Assembly: GCA_001632425.1 (NCBI GenBank) | Contig: KV425563.1 | Location: 432,324 to 496,323 of the forward strand | Length of the DNA: 64,000 nucleotides | Origin: Neolentinus lepideus HHB14362 ss-1 | Taxonomy: Eukaryota; Basidiomycota; Agaricomycetes; Gloeophyllales; Gloeophyllaceae | Direction of reading: 5' to 3' | Shown: positions 1-12,423 of the stretch, in pieces | Layout: the number at the start of each line of letters is the position of its first letter | Numbering within the stretch: the first letter of the stretch is position 1 | Notes under the pieces: model-generated | Database searches by the model: none | What the model saw: the letters and a program-made list of their open reading frames with translations, nothing else | Told to the model about the DNA's origin: nothing | Position numbers and translations under genes: made by a program

Positions 1-3000
1 CCGTGCCAGCGTACGTTACGTGCTATATACAAGTATGATCATTTTCGTCATGAGTTCCTCCATCCTTTTTCTTCCGCTGCGCTAACCCGTGCGCTAGCCC
101 AAATGTTCGAATATAAAAAACCAGCCAGAGGTGGTCAACGTGTTAGAAATGCAGAATATCTCGAAAGCGTCGAAAGCAAAAAAAGGTCGGTGGGTATTCG
201 TAACACCCACGATGCAGCTATCTGCAGTGAGGATCAAAGAGCAAACTTGCGAAAGGGATACATCCTGATGTGAAAACGGGCTCGAAATTTGTAAGTGATG
301 GTGTCGCGTAGAGTTCTGATCTATGGTGCAGCGTTGAGATACGATGGTATAAGACCCAAAGAACAAGAACACACTCACAAGGTGCGTAAATTCGTCTCGT
401 CAATGCGTTCCCGCAACTTCCTGCGAGGCTGCCTCATGCGATCACGCAGTAGGACCATCCGCCGGTGCCACTCGCTTCCTCGTCGATGGGCGTAGAGGTC
501 GTTACGGAGGTGTCTTCGACTTGCTCAGTCGAGAACGCCACAATGGTCATGGAGTCCATTTCTTTAACGGCAGCGAAAGAGGAAGATATCGCAACGAGAA
601 GTGCTGAGAAGACAGTGAGCTCGATGAAAGCCAATTGCTTAAGGATCAGTCGACCTGCGACTGAGCACTCTTTATACGAGTACTGGGCACTGGGAATGAG
701 TAGGAAATGTCAACGCTACTTGTGCCTTTCAGCGTGCAGGACAATAGACATAGTTAATCATATCTCTGGGAGCCGTGCAGATGTATGACCGCTCCTCCGT
801 ACCCAGGCCGCTAGTCACAAAGTTTAGCGGTCGCGCGAGAGACAATAAGATGCCCGGCAAGGACTGCTCGTGCGTCTGTATCGCGATACGGATCTGCAGC
901 CTGATCTCAGCAGGACAATAAGAGTGTCTTTTTATGGATATCGGAGGCACGTACAGTGGCAGTGAATGAACGAAGCAGCAGCTCTGTGCGTCAGAGCGAC
1001 TGTGTAGTAATCACGCTGCCGACTATAGTGATCGCAGGACAATGACTACGTGCCATTCGGTTGTGGGCGGCACCGAGAGCGGATATATAGGAAGGCAGAC
1101 TGTTTGCCGCATTCTTCTCTACTCATGCTAAAGATACGCCGTTCAATATTGCCTGGGATGCGGTCGGGAATGCATGAGTCAGCATTTCACTGGTACGGAA
1201 TGGCGCAGACAATAGTGAAGTGTTCTGTCGCGTGAGTCCGGCTTTGCTTGAGAGTTCGGAGCATGATCCTCCCACCGGTCCCTTCGGCCGGATCGAGGCC
1301 AGGAAGGACGCAGAAGCAAAGGTGCCTCTAATATCGGATTAATGCCACAAAAGTCGATCCAGTGTGCAGGGTCTTCCATGCCATTTAACTTGTGGATCGA
1401 CTCCTTTGTGGGTCGCATGTGAACACAGAACGTAAGAGTCATGCTCCTCCTACAGGTACTTGCTAAGAAGAGAGATCTTACAAGTCACGTTTATGCAGAA
1501 CATTGTGGATACGATATGGAAGTTCTGCTTTGAAGTGTCCCATATCAGTCACTGAGTCAATAACGAATGCTGAGGACTGACGCGTGGCTACCGGGTCAGC
1601 AAAAGTTGCTCGAACCTTGGAAAGACAATAAGACAAGGGAAAGGACTCACGCTGGATAGCCTTGAAGCAGGATGGTGATTCGGGCTCGCAGACTCATCCC
1701 GCCGCGTCAAATTAGTCGTGCTGTGAGTGGTTGTGGAACTCCGCTGAATATCACAGTAGTTGTATGACGGATAAACCTAATGCTCATCGCCAGCTGTAAG
1801 CCGAGATAAATTTATTCAGGAAAAGGAATGGTGCGAACGTTTCTGTAGTGCATTTCAAGGGCCGCGTGCGATTCAGTCATATCCTAGACAGGTCTTAGGA
1901 ACATGACATGGATAATCAGTGAGCGCAACCTCCGTAAGAGACAATAAGGAAGACAGAACTGACGTGCAATATCCTTCCCCAGGGAAATACCCGACTTGCG
2001 GTAAAGCAGGTACATTCTAGACATCGTTCTCACAGCTCCTGAGCGGCAGGTGACTGTGGTCATCTCGGGTCAGCATCTGTTGCAGACAGATGACAATAGA
2101 GACAGACTCCACCTTGATCGTAACGTGAGATGAAATGCTACTTGTCGATGGATGTTACGACTAGGCGTGTCTCGAATGACGGCTTGTTAGAATCAGGCAC
2201 GCTACCGCTGCGGATGGTGACAATTTGGCCCGACAGTTAACTATCTAACAAGAGAGAGACAATAAGACCATTGAACCATAGGAATAAAGCGGTGAAGCGG
2301 CTTACTTATAATAGCGTTCTAAAGTTAGATTTTACAGTTCAAATTACCGGAAATTGCACACTTCATCACACATATTCGTCTGAATTTCATACTTTTGCTA
2401 TGGTTGCTGGAAAGCCGGGTCTTCAAATGTCGCACCAAAACTTCGCAATAAGGAATAGGGGCGTTATTATTCATACACAACGCTTTGAAATCGCAATATG
2501 CGGCGCGAAAACTCCTCCTAGTATATAAATCAGAGTCATTATCAGGTTGGACGACAGATCTGCGAGAGGGTGCATCCATGTCGCTGGATAGAGGGCCTAT
2601 AGATCACCTACGCACCTCTATTGCTGTGTAGCCAACAACGACCATTATCATATAGCACATCAGGCCAAAGAAGGGCAGAACTTTTGTCCATCAGATCATA
2701 TTGCTTGATGATGGGTACGTGCTTCCTGGATTGGGATACAATGACTTGATGGCGTTTTGCTCTCCGTGGAAGGAAAACATCCCGGCTTCAAAACCGCAGT
2801 TATCTAAGATTGATAGAATGCATAGGCAATCATTCGTCACCCAAGAGGCTGTTGTTGTCCTAGCGACGAACTTCGGTCATGATGTTGAGCATGAAAGACG
2901 CAGCAAAAATCATACTCGGCTAACTCAAGTTTCCGTCCAGTAACTGAGTACCTTTGAATCCCTTCTGGAAAATTCCAACTAGATATTTTGAAAACTCTGG

Positions 3001-3657
3001 GCGGGAGCTCAGGCTGGTATAAGCAGAGAATCACGGTCAGCGTTGACAGCTGGCTAGTATTGTAGCCAGTGGCCGCGCTACAGAACGATAGGCGTTCTGA
3101 GAAACTCCTCCAAGTAATTTGATCCTTACCGGAAATTATTTAATCACTTTCGCCAATCTTCACTACCTCGGCCATCCGAATGAGATAAATTTCTGCACCC
3201 CGTCTTCCTGGGGAAGAACTGAGAAACGACTGTCGTTTTGCGGCACGTGACTATACCGCATGATTTAGGGTTAAGGCTTCCCAATAAGGGTCTAGTATTG
3301 TCAGCGGTTCGCCTGGTGCAATTGAAACCGCATTCTTTGGTTAAAGCACAGACGCGAATCCAAATAATAGTACGTGGACAAGGAAATATAGAACAGGACT
3401 ATCGATATGCTGTATATCTCTGACTGTGGTAGCTGTCTATCTACGACAAGTTCCGTGTGCAAGCGGGGCGCGCGGGAAATGCTCGGTGACATTGTTGGAG
3501 AGGAGACCAAGGACAATTCAACCTTAAAAAAAAGGCCAAGCTTCTGGTGTTCGGTAAATTATCCTTCTGCGATATACATCAATGAGCACTGCAATGTCTA
3601 TCATGATCATATGTCAGTAAGTTCGTCCGGTCTATATCACACCATCTACCTCCACAT
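1..3657. other. Gene-poor stretch, no supported gene
   Basis: No reading frame here resembles a known protein, and no run of exons with consistent splice sites could be assembled. A minus-strand frame at about 434-634 looks like a short secreted peptide (hydrophobic start, then Thr/Glu-rich), but it lacks an ATG, so it is not called. The one clear structure is a dispersed short motif between about 737 and 2270, listed separately. Confidence 0.6.
737..2270 (+). repeat. Dispersed GACAATA motif cluster, nine copies
   Basis: The core GACAATA (one copy GACAATG), often as GAGACAATAAG or AGGACAATAG, occurs at about 738, 837, 912, 1036, 1206, 1621, 1936, 2091 and 2251, all on the plus strand. Spacing varies from about 75 to 415 bp. 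Several copies follow a GTCAGCA word (near 1177, 1594 and 2069), so these may be the best-preserved parts of a diverged longer repeat. A seven-base word is expected well under once in 1.5 kb by chance. Function is unknown: degenerate minisatellite, decayed element or protein-binding sites are all possible. Confidence 0.55.
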
Positions 3658-5463
3658 CTAGGCTAGATAGACGAGGGAAGGAATTATGATGAGCAAGACC
3701 GCCAGCATTCCGGTAATGTATTGTATTCGCGGTGCAGAAGGTGCGGATGCGGATTTATTGCTAAATAGAAAAGCTATGAGCAGGACAAACCCATATGTGT
3801 GAAAGATTCGAGGGCTTACTTTGGCGAGCCGCTGCTCCCGCTTTTGCAACGCCTTCACCTTCATCACGGCAAGAAGGCCTTCAATTACAGGCTTGCTGTT
3901 CACCGGACCGTCACCATGGTTTAGTATGTCTACCCGTTGTACAATGTAGAGCCGGAGAACTGTATGCCATCGGAGGTCGAGTAGTACTTGGAGGTGGTGA
4001 TGTTGTGGGAGGTTACGTTGCCGACGAGCCAGTCGCAGCCAAGGTTGTAGCCATTAGGTATGATGTCGCGATTCTCTTAACATAGTGTAAGTACTCGGCA
4101 TAATTCGTTGAGATGTAATACAAACGTGACAGAGGAAGCTCTTCGCTCACGGCCATGAATATAGCACCGCTGTCGGCTAATAATACATCAGTTCTTAGTC
4201 TGTCAACAAGGTATACTCACCCACGTAGTGGCACTCGTTCCGTTCTGCACCTGTTATCTGAAATGATTTCCGCCCTGCACCGTGTCTGTGCATGCTCCAA
4301 AGGCTCGGGTTATGATAGTGCCGACCTCATGCTCTTCAATCCGTCCCAGCATGCGCTCGACATTCACTGGCTAGCCCCGGCAACTGACCAACACACACGC
4401 TCTATGGCCGGCTGATGGTGTGGAGGGATGGTGGCAAGAAGGCTTACCTCGTAATGAGATGAGGGGACGGGAAGGGTTAGTGTGGGTCTGCGGGTGTGAG
4501 GGTTGCTATATGTGACTAAGAACCTAACCTATAGACATATATCAATCCTGCTGATTAGCGAATTCAACCTGTGTGTCGGCAATGGTCAGCATTCACACTA
4601 TGCATCTAGACGTCTACAATTCCACCTATTTCTCTAGCGCAATGTTTCGTCGTGTTAAATAGCAAGAGAGTTGATGCAAATACTAGGGTCAGTACTTACC
4701 ATGCAGCTAGAGTTAGTACAACCCGGCACGATGTTCATGGCAACATAAATGACATACCATTGACTGCATCCACGGACACGTTGAGTAGGCAGTAGCCGAG
4801 CTCGGCGAGTGCGAGGAAGACAGTGTCAGCGAGAAAAGAATGCTAGGGAAAAGGAAACAATGAGAGGTAGGGACGGGATGGCAGATCAACCAAAGTGCGG
4901 CTGACTTTTATACCTCTCGATAGCCGAGCCCCAGAGAGATGCCGCAGCGAAAAATGGGCTGCACTGGTCAGCAAATCCACGAAAGAACACATTCTCTCCT
5001 GGATTCAGGGACCATGAACTTACATTGTGGCGTGACACACTTCCGCACAATGGTCGGCATTTATTGTAGTGCGGTTGTCCGCTCGGATTTGCATCCATTA
5101 ACATTTAATAGCCGTGGTTTCCTCTTGATAGCGCATCTGCTCATTTGGAGTGACGGGTAAATTCACAAGAGGGGGGTCCGATTGGCAGCGGAAACTTACT
5201 GTCCTCATTGTCAAATAACGATCTGTCCAATGCCTCAGACTCAGAACACGACAGAGGAGCGATAATCCCTCCACTGAATTGTCCTGAATCCAGAGCTTGA
5301 CCGTCCCAGAAATATTCACTGCGAGAAGTGCACTGCCTCACTTCTTCTCGACGCGTCTGGAATTATTGCTCTCGCAACAAGGCAATGACTATTACTTCTC
5401 ATCCCAAAACGGCCGATAGGGTCGGAGGCGTGGCGCAGGGTTGTTGACCTGAGAAGCCACCCA
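3658..5463 (-). pseudogene. Decayed gene for an uncharacterised secreted/membrane glycoprotein family
   Basis: Minus-strand exon-like blocks line up in one order: a block with YFWDGQALDSGQFSGGIIAP (about 5200-5330), FLADTVFLALAELGYCLLNV (about 4780-4850), NVERMLGRIEEHEVGTIITR (about 4270-4350), SGAIFMAVSE (about 4140-4175), NGYNLGCDWLVGNVTSHNIT (about 3990-4060), then a final block with two hydrophobic segments (3658-3903). N-glycosylation sites (NVS, NVT, NSS) and the hydrophobic segments suggest a secreted or membrane-bound protein. The blocks resemble an uncharacterised agaricomycete family from memory; no function is known. An in-frame TAA at 4254-4256 interrupts a conserved-looking stretch, and some block joins need a frame change, so it is called a pseudogene. 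Assigning the 5.2-5.3 kb block to this gene is inference. Confidence 0.45.
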
Positions 5464-5555
5464 TGTTAGCATTGAAAACCTGTGATCCATCAGAAGCTCA
5501 CCCTCAATTATTTACCAAGTGGTTATGCTATATTCAAATACATCTCATCCCTTAC

Positions 5556-6212
5556 TCAGAAGACCCTGGCCACCGACTCACGGTACGCAACCTCAACGTC
5601 ATAGATACCGTGCTCCTTGAGGAGATTGAGGATGGTGTTGGAAGAGTGGAATGCGACCTCGCCGGTGAGAGTATTGGGAAAGACTCCCACCCAAGTCGTG
5701 ACAGGCGTGATAATGACTGTCCCAGACGGGGCAACCTTGGTGTTGTCCTGCTCAACGTCCTGGTCCTCCTCGACGTCGTCGTTCTCCTCCACCCAGCTGA
5801 AAAGAAAAAGGTCAATGGACGTCAACAGGATCTTTTGCTGGTCGAGCAGTTCAACAACCTTGGAATGAATGTCAGTCCGCAGATTGTTGCAAGTTGAGAA
5901 GGTCACAAACATTAGATTGAATAGTAGCCCAAAGGTTGTCCTTGCTAAGTTTGGGGTGCTCATAGACTGGCAGAAGCCGCATGGGACGAAGATCTTGCTC
6001 TGGCCCTGAGGGCACTGTAAAGACATCCTTGGACGTTCGGAAGACCACGATTTAGAATCTCTCTGGCACACGTGGCGCACTCCTCGTCGAATGCTGCTGA
6101 GTTGATGTAAAGCTCCAAGGCATCATGTGCTAGAAAAGTAGACGAGTGGGTTAGTATAGAAGAAGACCAATAAAACATAAAAGAACTCGCTCGTGGGAGG
6201 CTCATCAGACAT
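5556..6212 (-). pseudogene. Truncated remnant of an uncharacterised agaricomycete gene
   Basis: A short first exon starts at ATG 6212. The exon at 6129-5911 encodes HDALELYINSAAFDEECATC and, one frame over, DVFTVPSGPEQDLRPMRLLP. After a 52-nt intron (5859-5910) the frame continues from 5858 with ELLDQQK, an acidic stretch, then WVGVFPNTLTGEVAFHSSNT and VEVAYRESVAR. These phrases resemble an uncharacterised protein family common in Agaricomycetes (from memory, not searched). One extra C near 6045 shifts the frame between the first two phrases. The reading frame ends where the family would normally continue, beside the previous decayed gene. It is best read as a truncated copy; a sequencing error could account for the frameshift alone. 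Confidence 0.5.
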
Positions 6213-6568
6213 TGTTAAGAGTTCTGACTCCTGAGTAACGTGTGGGTTATCAGAGCAGTCTATAGTATAGCTACAGCGCTCTTATATATCCCATGAGTGG
6301 TGAGTCATATAATCAAGAACAAACAATAAAATAAAGAAGGTGAAGAAATTTATACAGCCTAATATGTGTCTCCCGCCTGCCACATCGTCCTAAACAGGAG
6401 GGACAGCAGACTCGTTCGGGCTTCTCCGCGGCGGCACGACACGGCACCAGCGGTGCCATCAAACACGAGAAATTGAGAAACAGAAACTTATTGAGGGCTA
6501 ATACTACTCACAGACTCGACGCCTACCCTCGACTCTCCTTTTCCTTCACCCTCATCTGTATCGAAACA

Positions 6569-7226
6569 ATGATGCGTCCCACGTCGTTGTTTGTAGCTGC
6601 CCGCCGTGTGCCCCAGCAGTCCCGACGCATGGTGTCGACCTCGACAGAAAACGCGCAGAAGAAGGCACAGGAATACATGGCTACCGCACAAAAGTACGGT
6701 GCTCAGGGTTTTGAGACGGCAAAAAAGGCACTTGGACCTGTCGGAGAGAAGGCTGGAAACATGCTTGGCTGTGAGTATTCATCCACATCACGTTCGTGTA
6801 GGCGACAGCTATTGCTGCGTTTCGTTGCCCCATTTGCAGCGCTATTTGCGACAAGATTTTCTCTAATCACCTCTTTATTCTCATCTCTTTGCCTGTGTAG
6901 CTTACAAAGAGCCGTTGCTGTACAACGTTTCTGTTGCAAGAGAACTCCTGAAGCAAGTTTACGTCGCCGAACGACTACAACCACCCACTTCAATATCCAC
7001 CCTCACCAACGCATACTCCACCATCTACGCTCGTGCGAGTAATCCGGCGTACTGGAGGGAGATTTTCAGGAATGGAGACTGGGCGAAGATCGGTGTATAT
7101 GGGCTTGAGGCGTACGGTATCTTCAAAGTGAGTTTTTCAGTTTTGAGGCCGACGGATATGACTGACTTTGCATAGATTGGCGAGATTATCGGACGCCGAA
7201 GTCTTGTTGGCTACGACTTACACTAG
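6569..7226 (+). CDS. ATP20: Mitochondrial ATP synthase subunit g
   Basis: Three exons (6569-6770, 6901-7127, 7176-7226) give 159 residues in an uninterrupted frame. The Arg/Ser-rich N-terminus (MMRPTSLFVAARRVPQQSRR) looks like a mitochondrial presequence. Next comes an Ala/Lys-rich helical stretch, then the conserved core with YKEPLLYNVSVARELLKQVY, NPAYWREI and the C-terminal segment AKIGVYGLEAYGIFKIGEII. In fungi subunit g is a small single-span inner-membrane protein of the Fo part that, with subunit e, promotes ATP synthase dimers and cristae shape. Length fits the family. Introns have GTGAGT donors and TAG acceptors. The second in-frame ATG (6572) could also be the start. Confidence 0.9.
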
Positions 7227-8250
7227 AAGTCATTTCATTAGACCCGCCTGCAAACATGTATAGAAGGCCTTTTGCTAATTATTCGCTTTGTCTGCACATG
7301 TTGAAGCAGGTCAATTCACATCGTTATGTTGTCAAGAGCTAACATGTTTGAAATATGCAACGTCCAGAAAACGGTGATGATAGACCTTACGCTCAGGCTA
7401 TGCCGCGTAAGTCATCCGGCATTCGTATTAGAGATGCCTACACGAACAGCTATCTGTGGTATTGATTGATTTCGTTTCGAAGAGACACACCTTTCAAAGG
7501 TTGCTGTAACAATGGCGAGGTAATACAAATTCTGATGGGTGGCCCGCAGGCAGGTTAGAGATATATTGCGATGTCCGCACCATATTGCGCATACTCCGTT
7601 GATGCGACTTATAAGACACCCTAGACATACCTGGGTTTACATGACTGCAGGGCTGCCTACTTGCAATGTGCGACCAGTAGCCATTCTAATCGCTGCCCAC
7701 AAGGCGGGGCTCTCGACAGAGTTTTTACGGCAAAATATAGACAAGGCAATAGGTAATAACTCTAACCGATATGAATATTTTTGTCGATACTGATTTCCTC
7801 GCGATGACGTTACAGTCCCCGAGTTACGGCGACCGCTTTCCTGCGGTGAAGCTCAGGATGCAAAGTGTCAGCATATCCCTCAGGCACATCAATTCAGACC
7901 GCGGATGTGGCTGTGCGTATGATGCCCAACTCAAACCAAGGCCTCGATGTTGGGGCGGCATCTCTGTGCCCTCTCCCCTTATTGGGTTGTTCCGCCCTCC
8001 TGATCCACATATGTCCGCGCCAGTGTCGGCCCGGGTCTTGACTCTCGTACGGCTGCCGTCGGTTTAGGTGTAGTATTATGATGGGACCATATAGTATATA
8101 CAGGGCTAGTGGGGTCCGTAATCTTGTGTTGCAGACGACCTCTGACCCCCCGCCTGACCCGTCGAACTACGTCAAAGATGGCGGTCATGGACTTGGTGTA
8201 AGGTTAGATTTTCAGTATGTCACGGGCATCGCTAACTGTCCCGCGCCAGT
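7227..8250 (+). other. Intergenic, nothing recognised
   Basis: About 1 kb between subunit g and the DUF6534 gene. Short frames exist (for example 7539-7793 and 7771-8067) but none has recognisable domains or a credible exon chain. The extreme 5' coding exon of the DUF6534 gene probably lies in the last 100 bp. Confidence 0.5.
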
Positions 8251-9838
8251 CTGGGCCCTACTCTGATAGGTTTGTAGTGCGCATCAGGATTTGCGGCCAA
8301 TCACTGAAATGAATTCGTATTCTAGGGGTCATGTTTAATGTCTTCCTATTCGGCTGCGTAGTCACTCAATGCTACATGTATTTTATCACGTTCAAAACGT
8401 GAGTGGCCATGATCAGATATGGTGAAGCAGGTATTCATAGTATAACGGCCCTCTTCCAGTGACGCTCTGAGGACCCGTATCTTGGTGAAAATACCTCTCA
8501 CACGTGCGCTGACGGTTGGCCTTGTTTACTGAGGGCGACTATGGTCCTAGGTGTGGTTCCTTCTTATAGCCGACGCCTTGAACTCTGCCTTCGAGTGTGT
8601 CGTCGCCTATGGCTATACAATTACAGATTTCGGTCCGCCTCTTATCTTCATTCGATGTCCTATCGGAGTAATTTTCTGACGATACTGAGCAGGCGACTTT
8701 GAAGCCGCTTCAAATGGAAACTGGCGGGCTGGTACTGGCCCAGTCCTAATTGTAAGCCTTTTCGGGCTGGTGGAAGCGTCAGGACGCATTTATCACTCGG
8801 TTATCCAGGGCGTTATAGCCGCAACAGTGCAAGGATTTTATGCATGGAGAGTCTACCGCCTGACGCAGATGCGGTGGTTCTTCATCTTGATTTGCATCCT
8901 CATATTCCTCCAATTTTGTGTGTTCTTCATGAACCGTGTCGTGTTCATCTGAACTGACCGTATCGCTACTGCAGTGGGCGCGACACTGACCGGTATCGCG
9001 GGGAGCATCATCACACCGCTTGTACAGTGGAATCGATGGGAGGTCAGAGTCCCCATTGTCGTGTGGTTAGTCCTGGCAGCGCTGGTGGATTGTCTGATTA
9101 CATTCACTCTCACGTTCCACCTAGTGAGTCTACTCGTCGAGCTCATTGAGATCGTTCTCACCTTCCTGTCTCCAGAAACAAAGCCGAACAGGCTTCGCTA
9201 TCACTGATGATCTAATCACCAGAATTATCCGACGTAGGTTTCCTATCTTCCCACGATAATGTACCTTTTCTGACGCAATCGCCTGCACGTGAAGTAACGG
9301 TGCAGACTGGTATGCTTACCGCTCTATGGGCAGTGCTTGATCTCATCCTCTACTTGTCGCTGGTGAGTGTCTGCTGTTAATTATTACCCTTTGGGGTCCT
9401 GACATAGGAGACAGAGCTCCCCCGTCCACCTTATCTTTAATCTTGCGCTACCAAAGTTGTACACAAATTCCCTTCTGTCCACGTTGAACGCACGGATGAT
9501 GAATGGCGATTCTAGCCATTCTAATCCTGTAATCACCGAGCAAATGTGGAGGGATCCTCAACAGGAGGGAACCAACGTCAGTGGGATTTGTGTCACCACC
9601 ACCGTGCGTACAGCTCTTTCGTCTCCATAGGGTGACACTGATTGTCTGTGGTACCAGATCGAGCGGGAAGAGTACGAGCTGTCAGATAACAAAAGGATCG
9701 GTATTCCTATCGATACCGATGACCGTACGTCCTTCATGTTTATCCAAGGTTTTGCCACCCTAACGCGATATAGTCGCGGATGTTGATTTCGAAAATGCGC
9801 GGCAGAAGAAGGGCGAATATGCGGTGAGATGGCAGTAG
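8217..9838 (+). CDS. DUF6534 seven-transmembrane protein
   Basis: Twelve exons join in frame: ..8269, 8326-8398, 8460-8484, 8551-8632, 8693-8751, 8809-8917, 8975-9123, 9176-9233, 9295-9362, 9415-9603, 9658-9724 and 9774-9838. From LGPTLIG (8251) to the stop this is 320 residues. Hydrophobic helices include IGVMFNVFLFGCVVTQCYMY, VWFLLIADALNSAF, VIAATVQGFYAWRVYRLT, FFILICILIFLQF, ATLTGIAGSIITP, VVWLVLAALVDCLITFTL and TALWAVLDLILYL. Hallmarks of the family are the AATVQGFYAWR-type motif, a TGFAITDDLITRIIR-type loop and LIFNLALPKLYTNSLLSTLN after the last helix; the tail is hydrophilic. The family is hugely expanded in Agaricomycetes and its function is unknown. The start is unsettled: ATG 8217 is one base out of frame with LGPTLIG, so a tiny first exon or another ATG is needed. 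Confidence 0.8.
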
Positions 9839-10487
9839 CGCCCGTGATCAACTCTTCTCACTTGAGGTTCACACAATGTATTGTATACTTCACACACTAC
9901 GCACTCTTTACTTTAGACCTGTTTCTTGCTAGTCATGACTATCCAGTGCATTATTAAAGTTCGAGATGAGGACATATATGATATGACATTATCAATCAAA
10001 GGATGGACAATGGACGACGAGAGTATCATGGGATGCATCATCACCCATGATAGGCCATAGATAGATACAACAACTCGCTTGCGTCGCTTTTGCTTTGGAG
10101 GTGTACATCCTACTTGTTGCCGGAGAATATTGATGCCAAGGGGAGAACCCGGCGCCGATTCAGAAAGCGACTTGGCCTTCGTTGTGGCGCGAGCTCAGCT
10201 TTATGTTTATTCCAAACTTCCTACTGGTGCACGACTTGCGAAACATTTCACGTCTGCCTCAAGGCCTCTCTTTACTCGCCTCCAGGCTTGCTGCTGCTTC
10301 GCATCTTGGCCAGACGACTGAATACGGCATACCGGGTGGCTTGGGAAGCTTGGCACAACGAGCACGCCCGTTTGTCATGGCCCTGGCACAAGACCAGCAT
10401 CTCACGATATAGGCGCCTTCACTGCAGTCAAGCTACAATGCAAGAGCAACGCTTTATACCCTGACTGTATGGTCGTGCTCCTGGAAC
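9839..10487. other. Intergenic, 649 bp upstream of GH79
   Basis: Contains the presumed GH79 promoter and overlapping short plus-strand frames at 10079-10464. These have no recognisable domain and no splice support, so none is called. Confidence 0.5.
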
Positions 10488-12423
10488 ATGCATGTTCATT
10501 ATATCTCGTTCTTGTCTGCCAGTGTCTTGCTATGCGCATCGATACCGTCGGCGGCGAGTCCCGACGCAGCGATCAATGTCATTTTCCCCTCAAGTCCTCC
10601 AGCGAGCTCTGCGGTCAATGTAGTATACGATAATTTCTTGGGCATCTCCTTCGAATTGAGCTCGTTCAATACTCTATGGGGCGAGAACACTAGCACCGTA
10701 CCGCCGGCCATTCTGAACTACTTGCACAATATCCGTTCCAGGTTAGGAGACTCGTCGCCTCTCCGTATTCGCGTGGGCGGTAATTCGATGGACGAATCGG
10801 TGTACACGCCTAAGCAAACTCAAATGTTGACCTTTCCGGACCCAAACGCACCGTCAAATAATATTCCTACAAATTTTGGACCACTGCTGTGGGATGTTAT
10901 GACTGCTGTCTCCACGATGGTCGGAGGGATCACCTACCTGGTAGGACTCAGTATGAGGGAGGATATGGCGAGTTGGGGAGAAGGCAACGTTGTAGATACT
11001 GCAGTGGCTGCGAGAAAGGCACTGGGAACAGCACTAGATGGCTTCCTCCTTGGTAATGTAAATCCCTTGCATTCTTGCTATCTGTACGTGCGATCGATAC
11101 TGAGACAGGAACCTGACTTCTACTCGGGTCACGGGAATAATCCCGGATACAATATCTCGTTATATGTAAGAGACATATTACCTACTGGTGTCTAGGTGCT
11201 TATATGATGACTCAGATTAATGATGTCGGCACCATTCTCGATGGGCTCCGCAACTCGCCGTCTGGCAATCTCATCCAATCGCCTCTAATTGGAGGTCCTA
11301 CAGTTTGTTGCGGGTGGGACCTCAAAAATGTCATCACGTCCGGTCTTGATGGTTATAATTACAAATACTACTCGTGAGGTAATTTCGTAGCACTCAACTA
11401 ATGGTGAACGTTGACGGTAGAACCTAGAATGCAACACTATCCGACGCATATATGCGGCGGAGAAAATCCGACCAATACCAATATGTCCTACTTCTTATCT
11501 CACTCTAATCGTGAGCGCAGCGTATTCCTGCCCATAGCGCACGCCCTGTAACTGATCTTTTGCCAGTAGACGCATTTGTCAGCTGGAACCAAGAGGGTAT
11601 CAAACTCGCAAAAGCCTCAGGCATACCAATGCTCCTAACCGAATACAACTCTGTCGCTTGTGGGGGCTCCAACATCTCCGACACCTTTGCGATAACACTC
11701 TGGGCCGTGGACGTCGCACTCAAACACGCCGCGTCCAACTTCTCCAGCGTCTATCTTCACACGCGCGAGTACGGCGTGCGCTACAATCTCTTCGACCCGC
11801 CCAGCGCTCCTCCGGACCCGTCGAACCTCAACGTCTCATCCACGCCCATCTCGCTCAAGCCAGGCTGGCGCACCGGCTCGCCGTACTACGCGGAACTGGT
11901 GCTCGCGGAGACGCTCAGTCGGTCGGGGAGCGTCGTCGTCGATCTGAACCTGAACAACTCTGAAACGAACCCCGCCGCGAGCGTTGCCGCGTACGGCATT
12001 TATGACAGCGGTGGGTCGACGCGGGGCAAGCTCGTTCTGTTCAATTTCGCCGACACAGACAGCAAGCTCAACCAGACATTCCGCGTCCCCGGCGGGCTGA
12101 AGTCTATTGTGGAGACACGTCTGCTCCTCGCATCGGCAGTGGACGCTCGGACAGGGATCACCTGGGCGGGGCAGACGGTCGGGGAAGTTGGCGACTTGCA
12201 GGGAGATCAGGTGACTGTCAACACGGATTGCTGGAACGGGTGCGCGATACAGATCCCGGGCCCAGGGCTCGCTGTCGTGTGGGTAGGAGATGATACCATG
12301 TGGACAGGAAACTCTACACTGCCCGATTTTGCGGTGAATGGCGATTGCAGAGCAGGAGATGCTCACTATGCTCCCGTTGTTCTCGCTGTCGTTATTGCCG
12401 GTTTGTTGGCTATTCTCTGTTAA
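10488..12423 (+). CDS. Glycoside hydrolase family 79 (beta-glucuronidase-like)
   Basis: Five exons (10488-11057, 11109-11165, 11216-11373, 11428-11510, 11567-12423) encode 574 residues. The N-terminus is a signal peptide (HYISFLSASVLLCASIPSAA). The acid/base motif GN-EPDFYSGHGNNPGYN spans the first intron (Glu191); the nucleophile is probably Glu315 in LLTEYNSVACGG. The (beta/alpha)8 domain is followed by the GH79 C-terminal beta domain (about residue 360 on). GH79 enzymes release glucuronic acid or 4-O-methyl-glucuronic acid from glycans such as arabinogalactan proteins. The C-terminus ends in a hydrophobic run (APVVLAVVIAGLLAILC), suggesting a GPI or membrane anchor, unusual for a purely secreted enzyme. 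The acceptor of exon 3 (11216) was chosen to keep frame; the nearer TAG at 11195 would shift it. Several predicted N-glycosylation sites are present. Confidence 0.88.

Noticed and set aside
10079..10464. Overlapping plus-strand frames upstream of GH79
   Set aside because: Three frames overlap, none has domains or splice support, and they end just before the GH79 start, so they are more likely promoter/leader DNA.
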